Assembly: GCA_030248135.1 (NCBI GenBank)
Contig: JASANC010001770.1
Span: forward strand, 62,001 to 126,000
Length of the DNA stretch: 64,000 nt
Origin: Theristus sp. LFF4_11
Taxonomy: Eukaryota > Nematoda > Chromadorea > Monhysterida > Xyalidae
Direction of reading: 5' to 3'
A program made the translations under genes and the position numbers. A model generated the notes under the pieces. It was given only the letters and a program-made list of their open reading frames with translations. It ran no database searches and had not been told where the DNA came from. Shown one piece after another: positions 22,011 to 34,124 of this stretch (positions are counted from its first letter, which is position 1; the number at the start of each line of letters is the position of its first letter).

Positions 22011-22499
22011 GGGCTCACCAGTTGAAATAAGTGGTGAGTTTATCGAACATAGAGAGCATACGAGTAATATAAAACAACCCATAAATCACAAATACGGTGG
22101 TTATAAAGGAATCAGTAATGATGGAAAATCACAAATAATCAACTCTAACCCAATCCCAAACAATTAGCATTTGCGCGCGTGTGTGTGGTTGTTGTGTGTT
22201 GTCGTGTGTGTACGCTGTGCTTAAAACTAAAATTGTGTTGAGACCAAACCACGCGTTACCGTAATCCAGAAAGCTGAAATTCAAAATCTGCGTGCAAAAT
22301 AACCTTAATCTAGCATGTTTCACCGGATTGGTTGCGGTTACCAAGCTGTTTGTGGATTGTTGACGAAACTAAGATCGTGTTGAGACCAAAACCGGGCGTT
22401 ACCGTAACCCACAAGGTCAAAATTTGAAATCTCCGTGCAAAATAACGTAGGTTTACAAAGTTTCGCGGCTGAAATAGCTTTAAATGAGCTGTTTATATG

Positions 22500-22735
22500 T
22501 TGCTACTGCAAAATAGGATAGTGTTGCTACTCTAAAATAGGATAGTGTTGCTACTCTAAAATAGGACAGTGTATGATTATTATATCGTTGCTACTCTAAA
22601 ATAGGACAGTGTATTATTCATATGAAAATTTTTTGCTACTTTATTTTTTGAAAGCTACTTTATTTTTTCTTTGCTACTTTATTTTTTCTTTGCTACTTTA
22701 TTTTTTGAAAGCTACCCTAAAATAGGATAACGCCA
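22500..22735. repeat. Short tandem units GCTACTCTAAAATAGGA and inverted counterparts
   Basis: Five units of about 25-35 bp with CTACTCTAAAATAGGATAG are followed by units with GCTACTTTATTTTTT and a last GCTACCCTAAAATAGGATA. The block is non-coding and looks like the terminal part of another decayed element. Nothing else recognisable lies between 22736 and 23000 except A/T and G/C runs. Confidence 0.5.
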
Positions 22736-23009
22736 AATATTGTCTGGCGGAGACCCCCCCCCCCCAAATTTTCTGCACACCCTTAAATTTTTTTTGAAAA
22801 TCATGATTTTTCGTCTATAAAGTCTATAATATAAGCAGAATATATGATAACTTGACCATCTTCATTGTAATTTCAAAGATTTTGCAGCAAAATTTAGCGT
22901 TTTTCCTTCAAAATTTAAGCAAAAAATATCATGGGGGGGTGGGGGGGTTTGGATTTGTATACATACTTAAAAGTGATTTTTTTGATTCCTGATCAGAGGT
23001 TGCTTGCAA

Positions 23010-23515
23010 TGAGTCGTTGTAGGTTCCTAATCCTAAACCTAATCCTAATCCTAAGCCAAGCCTTTTTGATAAGATGAAAATGATCAATTTAGTTTTTGCA
23101 TTTTTTTCTTTCCTGCGTTAAGGGCAGGGGCCACTGCCACTGCACATGCACCTGTTTTAATAATGATGCATTACGGGGAGGGGGGTGTGTACCCCCCACA
23201 GAAAATTTTGAAAAAATGCACCCCCCCATGGGACCCCCCTGGGGGGGGGGGGTCCCACGTTACCATAGGTTGGACCCCCCCCCTCAATATTTGGTCGGCA
23301 CCCCCCCCCCCCCCCCCCCCCACGGCACCATACCCCCCCTTCGAAAATTTGTTTGGGCCCACGGTACTGATCCGCATGCTCATGCTCATGATCCACTAGC
23401 GCGCGTGCACACGCTCCGGCCCCAACAAAAATTTGTTCAAAACGCAATTGTTCAGACATCTTCTTTCTTGAAAAGGCTTGGCTTAGGTTAGGATTCGGTT
23501 AGGATTATGTTAGAG
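23010..23515. mobile_element. Putative TIR element with TCCTAA-type ends enclosing a G/C-run block
   Basis: The left end has GTAGGTTCCTAATCCTAA, repeats of CCTAATC and then AAGCCAAGCCTTTTTGATAA. The right end has the inverted AAAAGGCTTGGCTTAGGTTAGGATTCGG. Between them is the second G/C homopolymer block (23160-23400). The left-end sequence recurs at about 23660-23715, 23890-23995 and 52185-52225, so it is a dispersed repeat end. Confidence 0.5.
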
Positions 23516-24566
23516 TTGGGAACAACGATAACTGTAATTACATGTAATTATATTGGCTATATAAGCTGTGATAATCTGTGATCAGTGTTCGGTCTGTTTT
23601 TATTATTGTCGTTGTCGTGTCGTCCCAATAAGCAAACCCAAATAAACTACGTAACAACTCAAATATCTTTCTTTAGGCTTAGAATTAGGCTTTAGGATTA
23701 GGATTTAGAACTAGGTCCGTTTTAGCAATGTCCGTCCGACAACGAGTGTGTCGATTTTTAGAAAAGAAGGGCAACCATTTTTGGCACAATGTTATCAAAA
23801 AATCCAGTGCAGTGTCCGCGTGGCTTTGCCTACATTACTAAACCAAAGCCAAGTTTACAGTCTGTTTTGTTGTTCAGTTCGGTTTCAATGAAGTCGTTGT
23901 AGGTTCCTAATCCTAAGCCCAATCCTAATCCTAATGAAGTCGTTGTAGGTTCCTAATCCTAAACCTAATCCTAATCCTAAGTGAAGCCTTTTTAACAAAG
24001 TGAAAGTGCCTTGATTGACAGCTTTGTTGAAGGGGTGAAACATTGCGTAAAACTACATAGCTAAACCGGAGCAGGAGCCGATCTCTGATCCCAATGTTTC
24101 ATGGGACAGAATTCCAGACAACAAAATACATCCTGCAAATAAAGAAATCCTACGCTTGGAGACTGAATGAGCGTCCTAAAACGTTCTGTTTCTGAGTACT
24201 GCTGTTGAATAAGTTCACTGTAGTTGTCGCTACTTCGTAGATGTTGAAATTGGCGACCTTGCCATGGATATCAAGGCGAATGCTAAACGACCTACGGTCG
24301 GCAAAATCAAAAATTGAACGTTTTGATCTGTTCTGAGCAAACGTGGATGCGAAACAACCGTTTCCGTATTTTCTTCGCAGTTGTTTGTAAAGTGCATCGC
24401 ATCATCATAGGCTGTTGAGTTGCCACGAGAAACAGGACGGTTTTTTTAATAGTTTGGCGAGCCGAGACAGGACAAATGGACGAGATCGGAGAGAAACGTC
24501 TCTGGCAGCCACCCTAACAAGCTGGCATGACAAAACCGTTTGATTGTTTGGCAGCAATTGCTGCAG
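23516..24566. other. Spacer upstream of the Rae1 fragment
   Basis: It contains two or three copies of the GTAGGTTCCTAATCC end sequence and, at 24035-24105, a segment whose inverted copy is at 29110-29170. No exon encoding Rae1 WD repeats could be found here in any plus-strand frame. Confidence 0.5.
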
Positions 24567-25034
24567 GTGAACGACGTCGCGCTGCACTCGGTCTACGGCA
24601 CGCTGGCCACCGTCGGCTCGGAAGGTCGCTTCTCGTTCTGGGACAAGGACGCACGCACGAAACTAAAGACGAGCGAGCCGATGAGTGCGCCGATCGCACG
24701 GTGCTGCTTCAACGGCAGTGGCGAGGCGTTCGCGTATGCCGTCGGCTATGACCGGTCAAAGGTAACGGTGTTCGGTTGGGGGGGCACTGTTGTTGGTGGT
24801 GGTGCGCAGCACATTGTGCTCTGTTGCGCCATTTCGCTTGTTTCAGTTGGTTTTTGTAGTTCTGGCGATTTTTGTGTGCGGTATGTCGTGAATGCTTTTC
24901 ACATTTTGTATAGACGTAAACGTACGTTTTCCTGTTTAGTTTGGGGTCACGAATACCACAATCCTCAAACAAAGAACCAAGTGATGGATAGGCCGTGTTT
25001 CGAAGAAATGAAGCCATGCCAGAAAAAAAAATGA
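24567..25034 (+). CDS. RAE1: mRNA export factor Rae1/Gle2, C-terminal exons only
   Basis: The first exon follows a CAG acceptor at 24564-24566 and reads VNDVALHSVYGTLATVGSEG, then GRFSFWDKDARTKLKTSE and CCFNGSGEAFAYAVGYDRSK. This is the last WD40 blade of Rae1, where human has nearly the same residues. The second exon (24940-25034) reads GHEYHNPQTKNQV and ends EMKPCQKKK-stop, matching the basic C-terminus of the family. The intron ends at TTTAG (24939). The donor is ambiguous: GTAACG at 24762 breaks the frame, whereas GTTGGG at 24775 keeps it. Rae1 is a WD40 propeller that binds Nup98 at the nuclear pore. The other blades, about 300 residues, are not visible between the Rpn5 start at 19678 and this point. 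It is therefore a partial copy, or a gene with 5' exons outside the window. Confidence 0.85.
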   Translation: MNDVALHSVYGTLATVGSEGRFSFWDKDARTKLKTSEPMSAPIARCCFNGSGEAFAYAVGYDRSKVTVFGWGGTVVGGGAQHIVLCCAISLVSVGFCSSGDFCVRYVVNAFHILYRRKRTFSCLVWGHEYHNPQTKNQVMDRPCFEEMKPCQKKK

Positions 25035-26358
25035 TCCATTCCTCACCGTTTGCTCTGGTTTGTAACGTTTTTCTTTTGTTTCTTGTGGTACATTTGATTG
25101 GTTTGTTGTTTTTGTTGTCGTGTCATTCCTTGTTGCTTGTGTTGTGCTGTACCAAATCCGTAAGCAAAAAAGCAACAAAACTGATTTTATTCAAACTATG
25201 AATATTATTTTCACATGAACTGTTGATCTGTCTTATAAAGTAAAATCACCTGGATTTTTAAATTACAATTTAATTTAAACTACACTTATCTTTCACATTT
25301 CACATAAATTTCAAAAACCGTTCTCTCATCAATCACAAACTCTTCACATGTTTCATAACAAAAAACAATAAATAAGGCTTGCGTGCACCACCCAAATAAT
25401 GGAAATCGACTTGCACAAAGATCGGACGCCCACTAATCATACAAACATGTTGTTGATCAAAAAATTCAATGAAAACAAAGCCATTAGCATACGTTCTGAC
25501 ATAACACAAACATTATTTACAGATCGGCGGTAGATTTGGTACACCAGGAATGAAAAGTGAATTTAAGTGATAACAAAAAAAACAATGTGATTCATTCACA
25601 AATAACTCATTTAAGCAAGAAAAACAAAATACGGTACACAACACGACTAGCTTTGAGTAAGGCGTGCAAAAAAACAACGAAACAACAGGACACAGACATA
25701 AAAGACTTCCCGACACTGAATCTTTTGTGGATGTCTCAAATCAAAAAGAAACGGCAACTTCGTTTATAGGCGTTCGGTGTAGGCCGAAAATAATAAGAAC
25801 AGATCAATCATGAGGCAGAATTATTGAATAGAATTTCCAGTCAAACACAGCCTGTTTTGCAAGTGCCTCAGATTGAAAAACAATGGGGAACTTCGGCACA
25901 GTATGAAATGCAATTCAATCCACTCAGCACGACGCACCACGTTGGCATGTCAAATCGCGAATCGCACCGCATAACCGCGGTAGCATTGCACAGTGCTGCC
26001 TGAAAAGTTTTTTGGAAGCAGATTTAAAACGGCTATGATCTTTTATTTTGGTCCCGCAACTCAATGCGCGCATAGATAGACAAAGAGTTTTATTGATGAC
26101 GCGGGAATTAAAACTTGGTAAAGTGATCCGAGTCCCCTACATAGGACCGAGTCCCTTAGGCAATTTTCAATTGCCACATAAAGATTGAAACTAGTTTTCT
26201 TTCCACGTCTGCACACGCATTCAGTCGCAGAACTTAAAAAATTGATACTGTAGTGAGTAGTGAGTTTCTGATAAAAATCACTGGTTTCAAAAAATTTCGG
26301 TCGAGGAAACAGGCTGATTCATGCTTACACAGCCAATCAGTGTATTCTGATCTAAATT
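25035..26358. other. AT-rich spacer without a recognised gene
   Basis: No exon chain was found. A segment near 26090-26200 (GGTAAAGTGATCCGAGTCCC, and TTGAAACTAGTTTTC) has an inverted relative at 35140-35270 and is probably a dispersed repeat. Confidence 0.5.
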
Positions 26359-26509
26359 TAGGGATGGATCCGGCAAATTTGCCGGAATCCGGACCGGATC
26401 CGGCCCAAACGTGTTCCGGCCGGGCCGGATACGGTCGAAATTGCCGGAATCCGGAGCCAATTTTAGGCGCCGGAAACCGGAATCCGGACCGGAACCGGCT
26501 CCATCCCTA
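26359..26509. mobile_element. 151-bp MITE with TAGGGATGG ends
   Basis: The ends are TAGGGATGGATCCGG and CCGGCTCCATCCCTA. The interior is packed with CCGGATCCGG and CCGGAATCCGG palindromes. The termini resemble the hAT-like element at 29440-29802, but no 8-bp duplication is visible, so the copy may be old. Confidence 0.75.
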
Positions 26510-26945
26510 CTGTCAGTTTATCTTTATGATAAACATATTCAAGAGTGAACAAAACAGAAAACCAAGCAATTTATTTAAACGAACTGCTTTACGTTGCAAA
26601 GAACTCCGCGATACGGACTAACGATCTCGTGCTGGAGCAGTCACTTCACAAAGTTGAACATGTGCGCGCTGTCGACGACGATGCTCAGATAGCGCAAGTG
26701 TTGCATGATCAGCTCAATCGTGGCACAGCACCTGTATAATCCGGCAAAAGCAATGCCATTTTTTGCCCAGGTTGCCATTGACGTGCACATTTCGTCTACC
26801 GTCAAGGACGCCATGCGATTTATGTTTTTGGACACACAGAAAGATCGGCTGTATTGGCTTGTCGTGTCTGCATTTGATTCATTTGTCGCAAGCGTGCCAA
26901 CAGAAACGCGTTGAAATGGAAACTTCAAGCAAATATGATTGAAAC

Positions 26946-28157
26946 TAGGGTTAACACAGGAAAAAAACGGTTTCTTTTCCGTTTTTAAAAAAAACCGTTT
27001 TTTTCTTGAAAAAAAACGGTTTTTACCTTAAAAATTTTCAAACGTTGTGGTCAAAAATCGCAATTCTTCGTTTGATTGATAAAATGTAAAATTATATTTT
27101 TGAAAAAACGGCGCAGTGAACTGTGTCGAAGTGAACTGGTGAAGCATCATTTTGCAGAAGCTTTTGTGTCAAGGTACAAGTGAAATACGATGAAGACAAG
27201 GTGACTGCTAGACTAAGTGCAGATGCAGACTGACTGACGACGTTGTCGATTTGAAACGGTAACTGATGAAATGTTATTTTTCAAACGCCATCCGCTACCG
27301 ATTTTATTTTGCACTTCTGCAAATCGGGGTCAGCTATTCGGTCTCCTTGCAACAGTCCCGTCCCTCCCCCCCGCTCCCACACCTACACGGTCACTGCCCA
27401 GTCGTTGTTTTCAATTCATTGAACGTGCTGCCCAATAAAAGCGAAATTGATTTGATTTAAAACAAAGAAGAATTAGGTGGCAAAAATAGCAAATTGGGTA
27501 CGTTGAATCCCCGAAAACAGCCTTTTACGCTGCTTAAAAATACTAGTTTTGATGTACCGTGTTACCTCTAATAAACCCCCATGGGGGTTTATTTCTTCAG
27601 CGACTTCTGGGGGTGGGGGTTTATTTTTGGGGGGGGGCTTTATTTTTGGGGGGGGGGTTTATTTGGAAACCATTTTTAGGGGTGGGCAAAATGGCAAAAA
27701 TACCTTCCATGGCAGGAAGGAAGTCGCAGAAACTTCTACTCTACATAGAAATTTCCTTTTACAACAGCCTTTTGTAATGAAATTACCATTAACTCATCCA
27801 TTTGGGGCCTTTGGTAGCACAATTTCATCATTTTCACTGCAACCAGCCACTGAATTCGCCGGGTATGTGTTTCAAACAGGTTTCCAATAATCCCCCATGG
27901 GGGATTATTTTTGGGGGGATTATTTGGAAATTTGTCGAGGGGGTGGGGGTTTATTTTTTTGGGGGGGGGGGTTAATTTTGGGGGGGGGTTTAATAGAGGT
28001 AATACGGTATTTCCTATTTTGAGTTCAGGTTGCCAAGTTTTGAAAAGTTTAGGAACTAAGAAACATTTGGGTTTTTTCGGTTTTAGAACGGTTTAAAATG
28101 GAAAAGAAACCAGTTTTTTCCTGGCAATGAAAAAAAACGGTTTTCTTACCAACCCTA
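26946..28157. mobile_element. hAT-like element with TAGGGTT ends and a nested element
   Basis: The left end TAGGGTTAACACAGG and right end CTTACCAACCCTA are followed inward by ACGGTTTC/GAAAACCG stems. The flanking octamers ATTGAAAC and ATTGAATC agree at 7 of 8 positions, consistent with a hAT target duplication. Another TIR element (27555-28009) is inserted in the body. Confidence 0.75.
27555..28009. mobile_element. Nested TIR element with TACCGTGTTACCTCT ends
   Basis: The left end TACCGTGTTACCTCTAATAA is mirrored by TTAATAGAGGTAATACGGTA on the right. Both ends run into CCCCC/GGGGG tracts and the word TGGGGGTTTATT, which repeats several times. An inner palindrome AATCCCCCATGGGGGATT lies near 27890-27907. 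There is no coding content. Confidence 0.75.
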
Positions 28158-28330
28158 ATTGAATCAATATTTCAACAAAAAATCACCGCCGAACACTGAC
28201 CGTTGGCAATCGGTGCCGTCCGTGGCATGGCTTATCAACGTGCATGAGTACATCAACGATTCGCGTTTGCACGCAGTCAACGAGCAGGAGCGCACGGCAG
28301 ACGATTTCCAAGTCGCTGTAATCGATGCTG

Positions 28331-29439
28331 AGTAAAAGTAGTTTATTGCAGTTTGAACATGAACGATACAGACAAACAGGCCGAGTGGATACTGTTGCAA
28401 ATGATAGTTTGATGATAGCCTCTTCTCGAGTTTTGAGGTTTTCTCGCGTTTTGAGGTTTGACCCTCAAAACGCAACAAATTATCCCCAGTTCAAGAGAAA
28501 GAAAACTTACCAGCTTGAAATTCGATCAATTATGATGACGACGACGCCACGACACGACACGAAACAACAACCAGAGTACCACCAGACAACGATCAGCTAG
28601 TGGATCTGGGATCATGAGCCATGAGCAATGCATATCATAATGAAGCGTTGCGTTGCGCCAGACAACGTAGCGCTTGCAGACGGTGGTGCAGCTCGGAATT
28701 CACATTTTGAGGCGAAATGTCACCTTGGCTGCGCTGCATCGGAACTCGATCCGTCAACGGACTCACCATTAATCATTAATGAATTGAATTGAACAAATTG
28801 AATCGAAGGAAACAAACAACAAAATTGAAATAAATTGAATCGAAGGAAACAAACAACAAAAAAAACAAACTTATTCTATTCAAATTTATATAACGAACTC
28901 GCAACACATTTTGGTTTTTCCCAAGTTTTCAAAAAAATTTCATTGTCTTCAAGTTCTTTTCTTCTCGTCCTCTTCAAAATAAACTGTGTTTATTCACACA
29001 CTTTCTTTTTTTTCTTTCTTTCTTCCAATTACACGTTCTCTTCCTTCGTTAAACTGAAATAAAAGTTTAAATCGAGTTAATCCACGCTTCGGGTTTAGGT
29101 ATGTAGGCAAACCGAAACATTGGGATCAGGGATCAGCTCCAGCTCCGGTTTAGCTTTGTAGTTTTACGGTCCGCGTGCAGTGCCTGCACACGCACAGCAC
29201 AGCACCTTCCCAATTGTGGGAAAGTGTCTGGCAACCATCCGAAAAGATGGTCGAGGCAAAAAAATGAGGCAGAGAACAAACCACAACGATCACCGTTTTA
29301 TCCATTAGTTTTATTATCAGTTACTCCCTCAATTCACTGTTTTTTCTGTCCAATTGTGTTCCAAAGATTTTGAAACTGATAATGTAAAAATCGAATTCCG
29401 AACTTGTCAAGTTTTTTTTGTAAAAACCGGCTGGATAAT
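28331..29439. other. AT-rich spacer without a recognised gene
   Basis: No exon chain was found. A duplicated phrase TTGAATCGAAGGAAACAAAC occurs at about 28797-28860. The segment at 29110-29170 is an inverted copy of 24035-24105. Confidence 0.45.
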
Positions 29440-29802
29440 TAGGGATGGATAAAAACCGGTTTTTTATATTTTGTGAAAAGAAACCGGTTTCTTTTCACGG
29501 TTTTAAAACTGTTTTATAAAGGCAGAAGAACTTTTATCTCGAAAATGGTTTTCCAGCTTCAGAATTCTGGACTGAATTTTGCCAAACACACAATTGAGCA
29601 AGAAAAGCTGGCTAACACCTGTTCTTGTCGGTTTTGTGAACAATAATCAACGGTGTTCTAGTCACCAACAGGCATCAGAACTCAGTAACACAATTGAGTG
29701 GTGGATTCGACGACTGAAAATTCAGATTTTCTGTTAGTAAAAAACCGTTTTTTTTTATTTTTGGCGTGAAAAGAAAACGGTTTCTTTTCCGTGCCATCCC
29801 TA
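29440..29802. mobile_element. hAT-like MITE with TAGGGATGG ends
   Basis: The ends are TAGGGATGGATAAAAACCGG and CGTGCCATCCCTA, with inner AAACCGGTTT stems. The flanking octamers TGGATAAT and TGAATAAT match at 7 of 8 positions, as for a hAT target duplication. 363 bp, non-coding. Confidence 0.8.
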
Positions 29803-29855
29803 TGAATAATAAACGCAAAATTAAACTTGCAGTTGTTCGAAATACATGAAATGTA

Positions 29856-30020
29856 CAGTCTAACTTCAAATTGTGGGGAATCAGCTGATTGGTTGGGATT
29901 ACGGTATGCGCATGCTTTCTGTGCAGGCATTGCTGCGGCGGCGGTATCTGTTAGCACAGAAAACATGCATACCGTAATCCCAACCAATCAGCTGATTCCC
30001 CATAATTTAGAGTTCGACTG
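29856..30020. mobile_element. Foldback MITE, CAGTC ends and TA duplication
   Basis: The left arm CAGTCTAACTTCAAATT and the right arm AATTTAGAGTTCGACTG are flanked by TA on each side. The inner arms are almost perfect complements over more than 60 bp (GGAATCAGCTGATTGGTTGG and TTACGGTATGCGCATG). The whole would fold into one long hairpin. It ends 20 bp from the stop codon of the oligoribonuclease gene and probably lies in its 3' UTR. Confidence 0.87.
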
Positions 30021-30039
30021 TATGAAAACTTTTCAAAAT

Positions 30040-31532
30040 TCAATCACGCATTATATTCCGGCGATACCAAAGCAGCTCGTTGATACTTGCTTGAATGTCG
30101 GCCAACGCGCGATGCGCACCACAACCCAACCCTTTCGGTGGCTTCGTTTCATGTTTGTCCGGATACCAGCGTCTTGAATTATTAAAAATAAGTTTCAGAC
30201 ATGTGTGAAGTTCGCAGTTAGTAAATACCACTGTAGCTCGGTTCGGCGATTTTTATTTTTATTTTCGGTGGTGCCAAAAGCAAGAACAACACAAAACCTG
30301 CTTAGTTCCTTTATCGAACTGACGTCGACCGTGCGATAGTGCAAATGTGCTCCTAGTTTCGGCATGTATCGGTTGATAAACAGCCGGTCAACCGACACCG
30401 AATTTCCCGCCAATGGACACAAGCCGATGTCATGACATTATGCATGGAATCTCAAAAAGTTGGCGCAATAATGCTATGTATTTCAAAAGTCCAAATTTTG
30501 ACTGAAATGTTGCACCAAACGCTTTCACAAAGTGCTGATCAGAATTGTAGGGATGCGGGCGGGGGCGGGTGTATGATGAAAGTTACCGCTCACAGCCAAT
30601 TGAAGTTTGAAATTTTCCGCAATGGGCTTTCTGAAAAAAGTTGCGGTGAAGAAGCTGTTGTAGTTCGCACGATTAGTTTTTTGTGTCGTGTCACCGGCTG
30701 GAGTGTGTCGTTGAACGTATTGCAAGACAAGCTGCTCCGCCTCACATAATGAGATCTTGCTGGCACGAATTTCGTCGATTAGTTTGTTCTGGAAAATTGA
30801 TTCACGATATTTTGTAAGCAAACAGGACGGTATCTACTGTATTCGATATTATTCAAGCAACCATTTTGTGTCCCTGGTTGTCAGGAGGACCACAAAAAAA
30901 CAAGAGAAAAACTGTTTTTCGCTCTTTTCTAACAGCCTTCCTTGACCATGATGGGAAAAAACTCGATGCGCAAATGGGAATATCAGAGTTGAAGCCCGAC
31001 CGAGGAGCGTTCAGCATTATTACGTAAAAATAACAGTCAACTTTTTTCAACTTTCAACGTTCAAAAAGTTGCACGTTTCAACAGTCAAATGCAAAAATAT
31101 GCTTTATAACACGAAGCGTCGCTCAAAATCGCACCGCCCCACCCCCTCCACCAACCTTGGTGAACGTCAGTTTGCACCACTCATTCATGGCATCGAGCAC
31201 ATGTTCCGGCTGGTGTATGACCACATTGACGCCATCGCCAACTGCCGTCAAATTCCTGTCACCCTCTGTGACGATACACGCCACCTCGACCAACGTGTGC
31301 TGTTCAAGCTCGAGTCCAGTCATCTGAAAAATGGTATGCTTTTTGGACGGGTGGCTGTTGGCAAAGTTGAGACTCAGACCGCAGCCGCAAACACAGCAAA
31401 AAATATATAGTAAACACAATTAAACAATAAAAACAAGTAAACACAATTCCGAGGACTTTATTGCACCTCGCAATCGATCCAAATCAAACGCGACGACCTG
31501 CTCGCTGTTGCATCGTCTGTCGTCGTCGTCAT
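30040..31532 (-). CDS. REXO2: Oligoribonuclease, DEDD 3'-5' exonuclease (REXO2)
   Basis: Five exons: 31532-31467, 31323-31156, 30788-30695, 30424-30298 and 30172-30040, 588 nt, 195 residues. The enzyme degrades two- to five-nucleotide RNAs in mitochondria and cytosol. Exon 1 ends in RLIWIDCE and exon 2 starts MTGLELEQ, giving the DxE of the first exonuclease motif (D20, E22). Other family blocks are [14 protein letters not shown] ([15 protein letters not shown]), [44 protein letters not shown] and [19 protein letters not shown], the last with the catalytic His and Asp. The N-terminus is short, with no obvious mitochondrial peptide. The exon 3-4 junction is fixed by family alignment and phase, but the base pair before exon 4 is CG, not AG, and no usable AG lies between it and an in-frame stop. 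All other introns are GT-AG. Confidence 0.93.
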
Positions 31533-32052
31533 TGCGGCGAATTGGCGAAGGAAATTGGCGACGGTTGGTGCCAAAAGAAGACGCCTCGGGTTAATGGAAG
31601 CTACTATGCGTGACATGCAGCTGGCAGAATGCACACATCAACCAATCAGGCAATTGGAATGTTATGGAGTTGGATATTGTACGTTGCTCATTTCTGTGGC
31701 CTGCGATCTTCACGAATCTAAATCATACTATTCGTTCCACTCTAAAACGGTTTTTCTCTCTGACTTTCAGTAATGTCACATGACAGAAAGCGTGATTCGG
31801 AAAACACCCAACATCTTCCATTTTCATTCACATGCCATATTCCACGTTTTCAAGAATTTTTTATTCCAAAAAAATGCAACGGATAATAACAGTGTCTGGT
31901 CCACCACAGCTCCACAAAACCGATCGATCGATCAACAAAAAAATCACAAACGAACACAAGCAACGAAAACACTTCACCTAGCCGCCGCACTCACAGTGCG
32001 ACACCACAAAACTGATGAATTTCACCAAGTAAAACACACAAAAACAGCGGCA
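31533..32052. other. Upstream region of the oligoribonuclease gene
   Basis: No exon was found between the oligoribonuclease start and the 3' end of the ubiquitin-L40 gene. One CCAATCAG octamer lies about 110 bp upstream of the ATG at 31532. Core promoter elements could not be identified with confidence. Confidence 0.4.

Positions 32053-34124
<2,072 letters not shown>

Larger units (their letters stand above)
20050..22413. mobile_element. Long-armed inverted-repeat element split by a MITE
   Basis: The left arm (about 20050-20327) and the right arm (about 22136-22413) are inverted copies over roughly 275 bp. They share AACATGCTAGATTAAGGTTA, a CA-rich stretch and CAAATGCTAATTGTTTGG. Each arm contains two diverged copies of a shorter unit with TTACGGTAACGC and GGTCTCAACAC. 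Between the arms are an uncharacterised minus-strand ORF and a later hAT-like insertion (20958-22010). Without that insertion the element would be about 1.3 kb. The superfamily is not recognised. Confidence 0.6.
26600..28330 (-). other. Unassigned candidate exons on the minus strand
   Basis: Three stretches look like exons. At 28327-28204, between a TTTACTCAG acceptor and a GTCAGT donor, one frame reads IDYSDLEIVCRALLLVDCVQ and another also stays open. Near 26850-26810 a CAG acceptor is followed by PIFLCVQKHKSHGVLD. At about 26729-26641 the frame reads IELIMQHLRYLSIVVDSAHM and stops soon after. The phases do not chain cleanly, and no family was recognised. A hAT-like element (26946-28157) separates the first from the others. 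This may be a real short gene, a decayed one, or chance. Confidence 0.3.
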
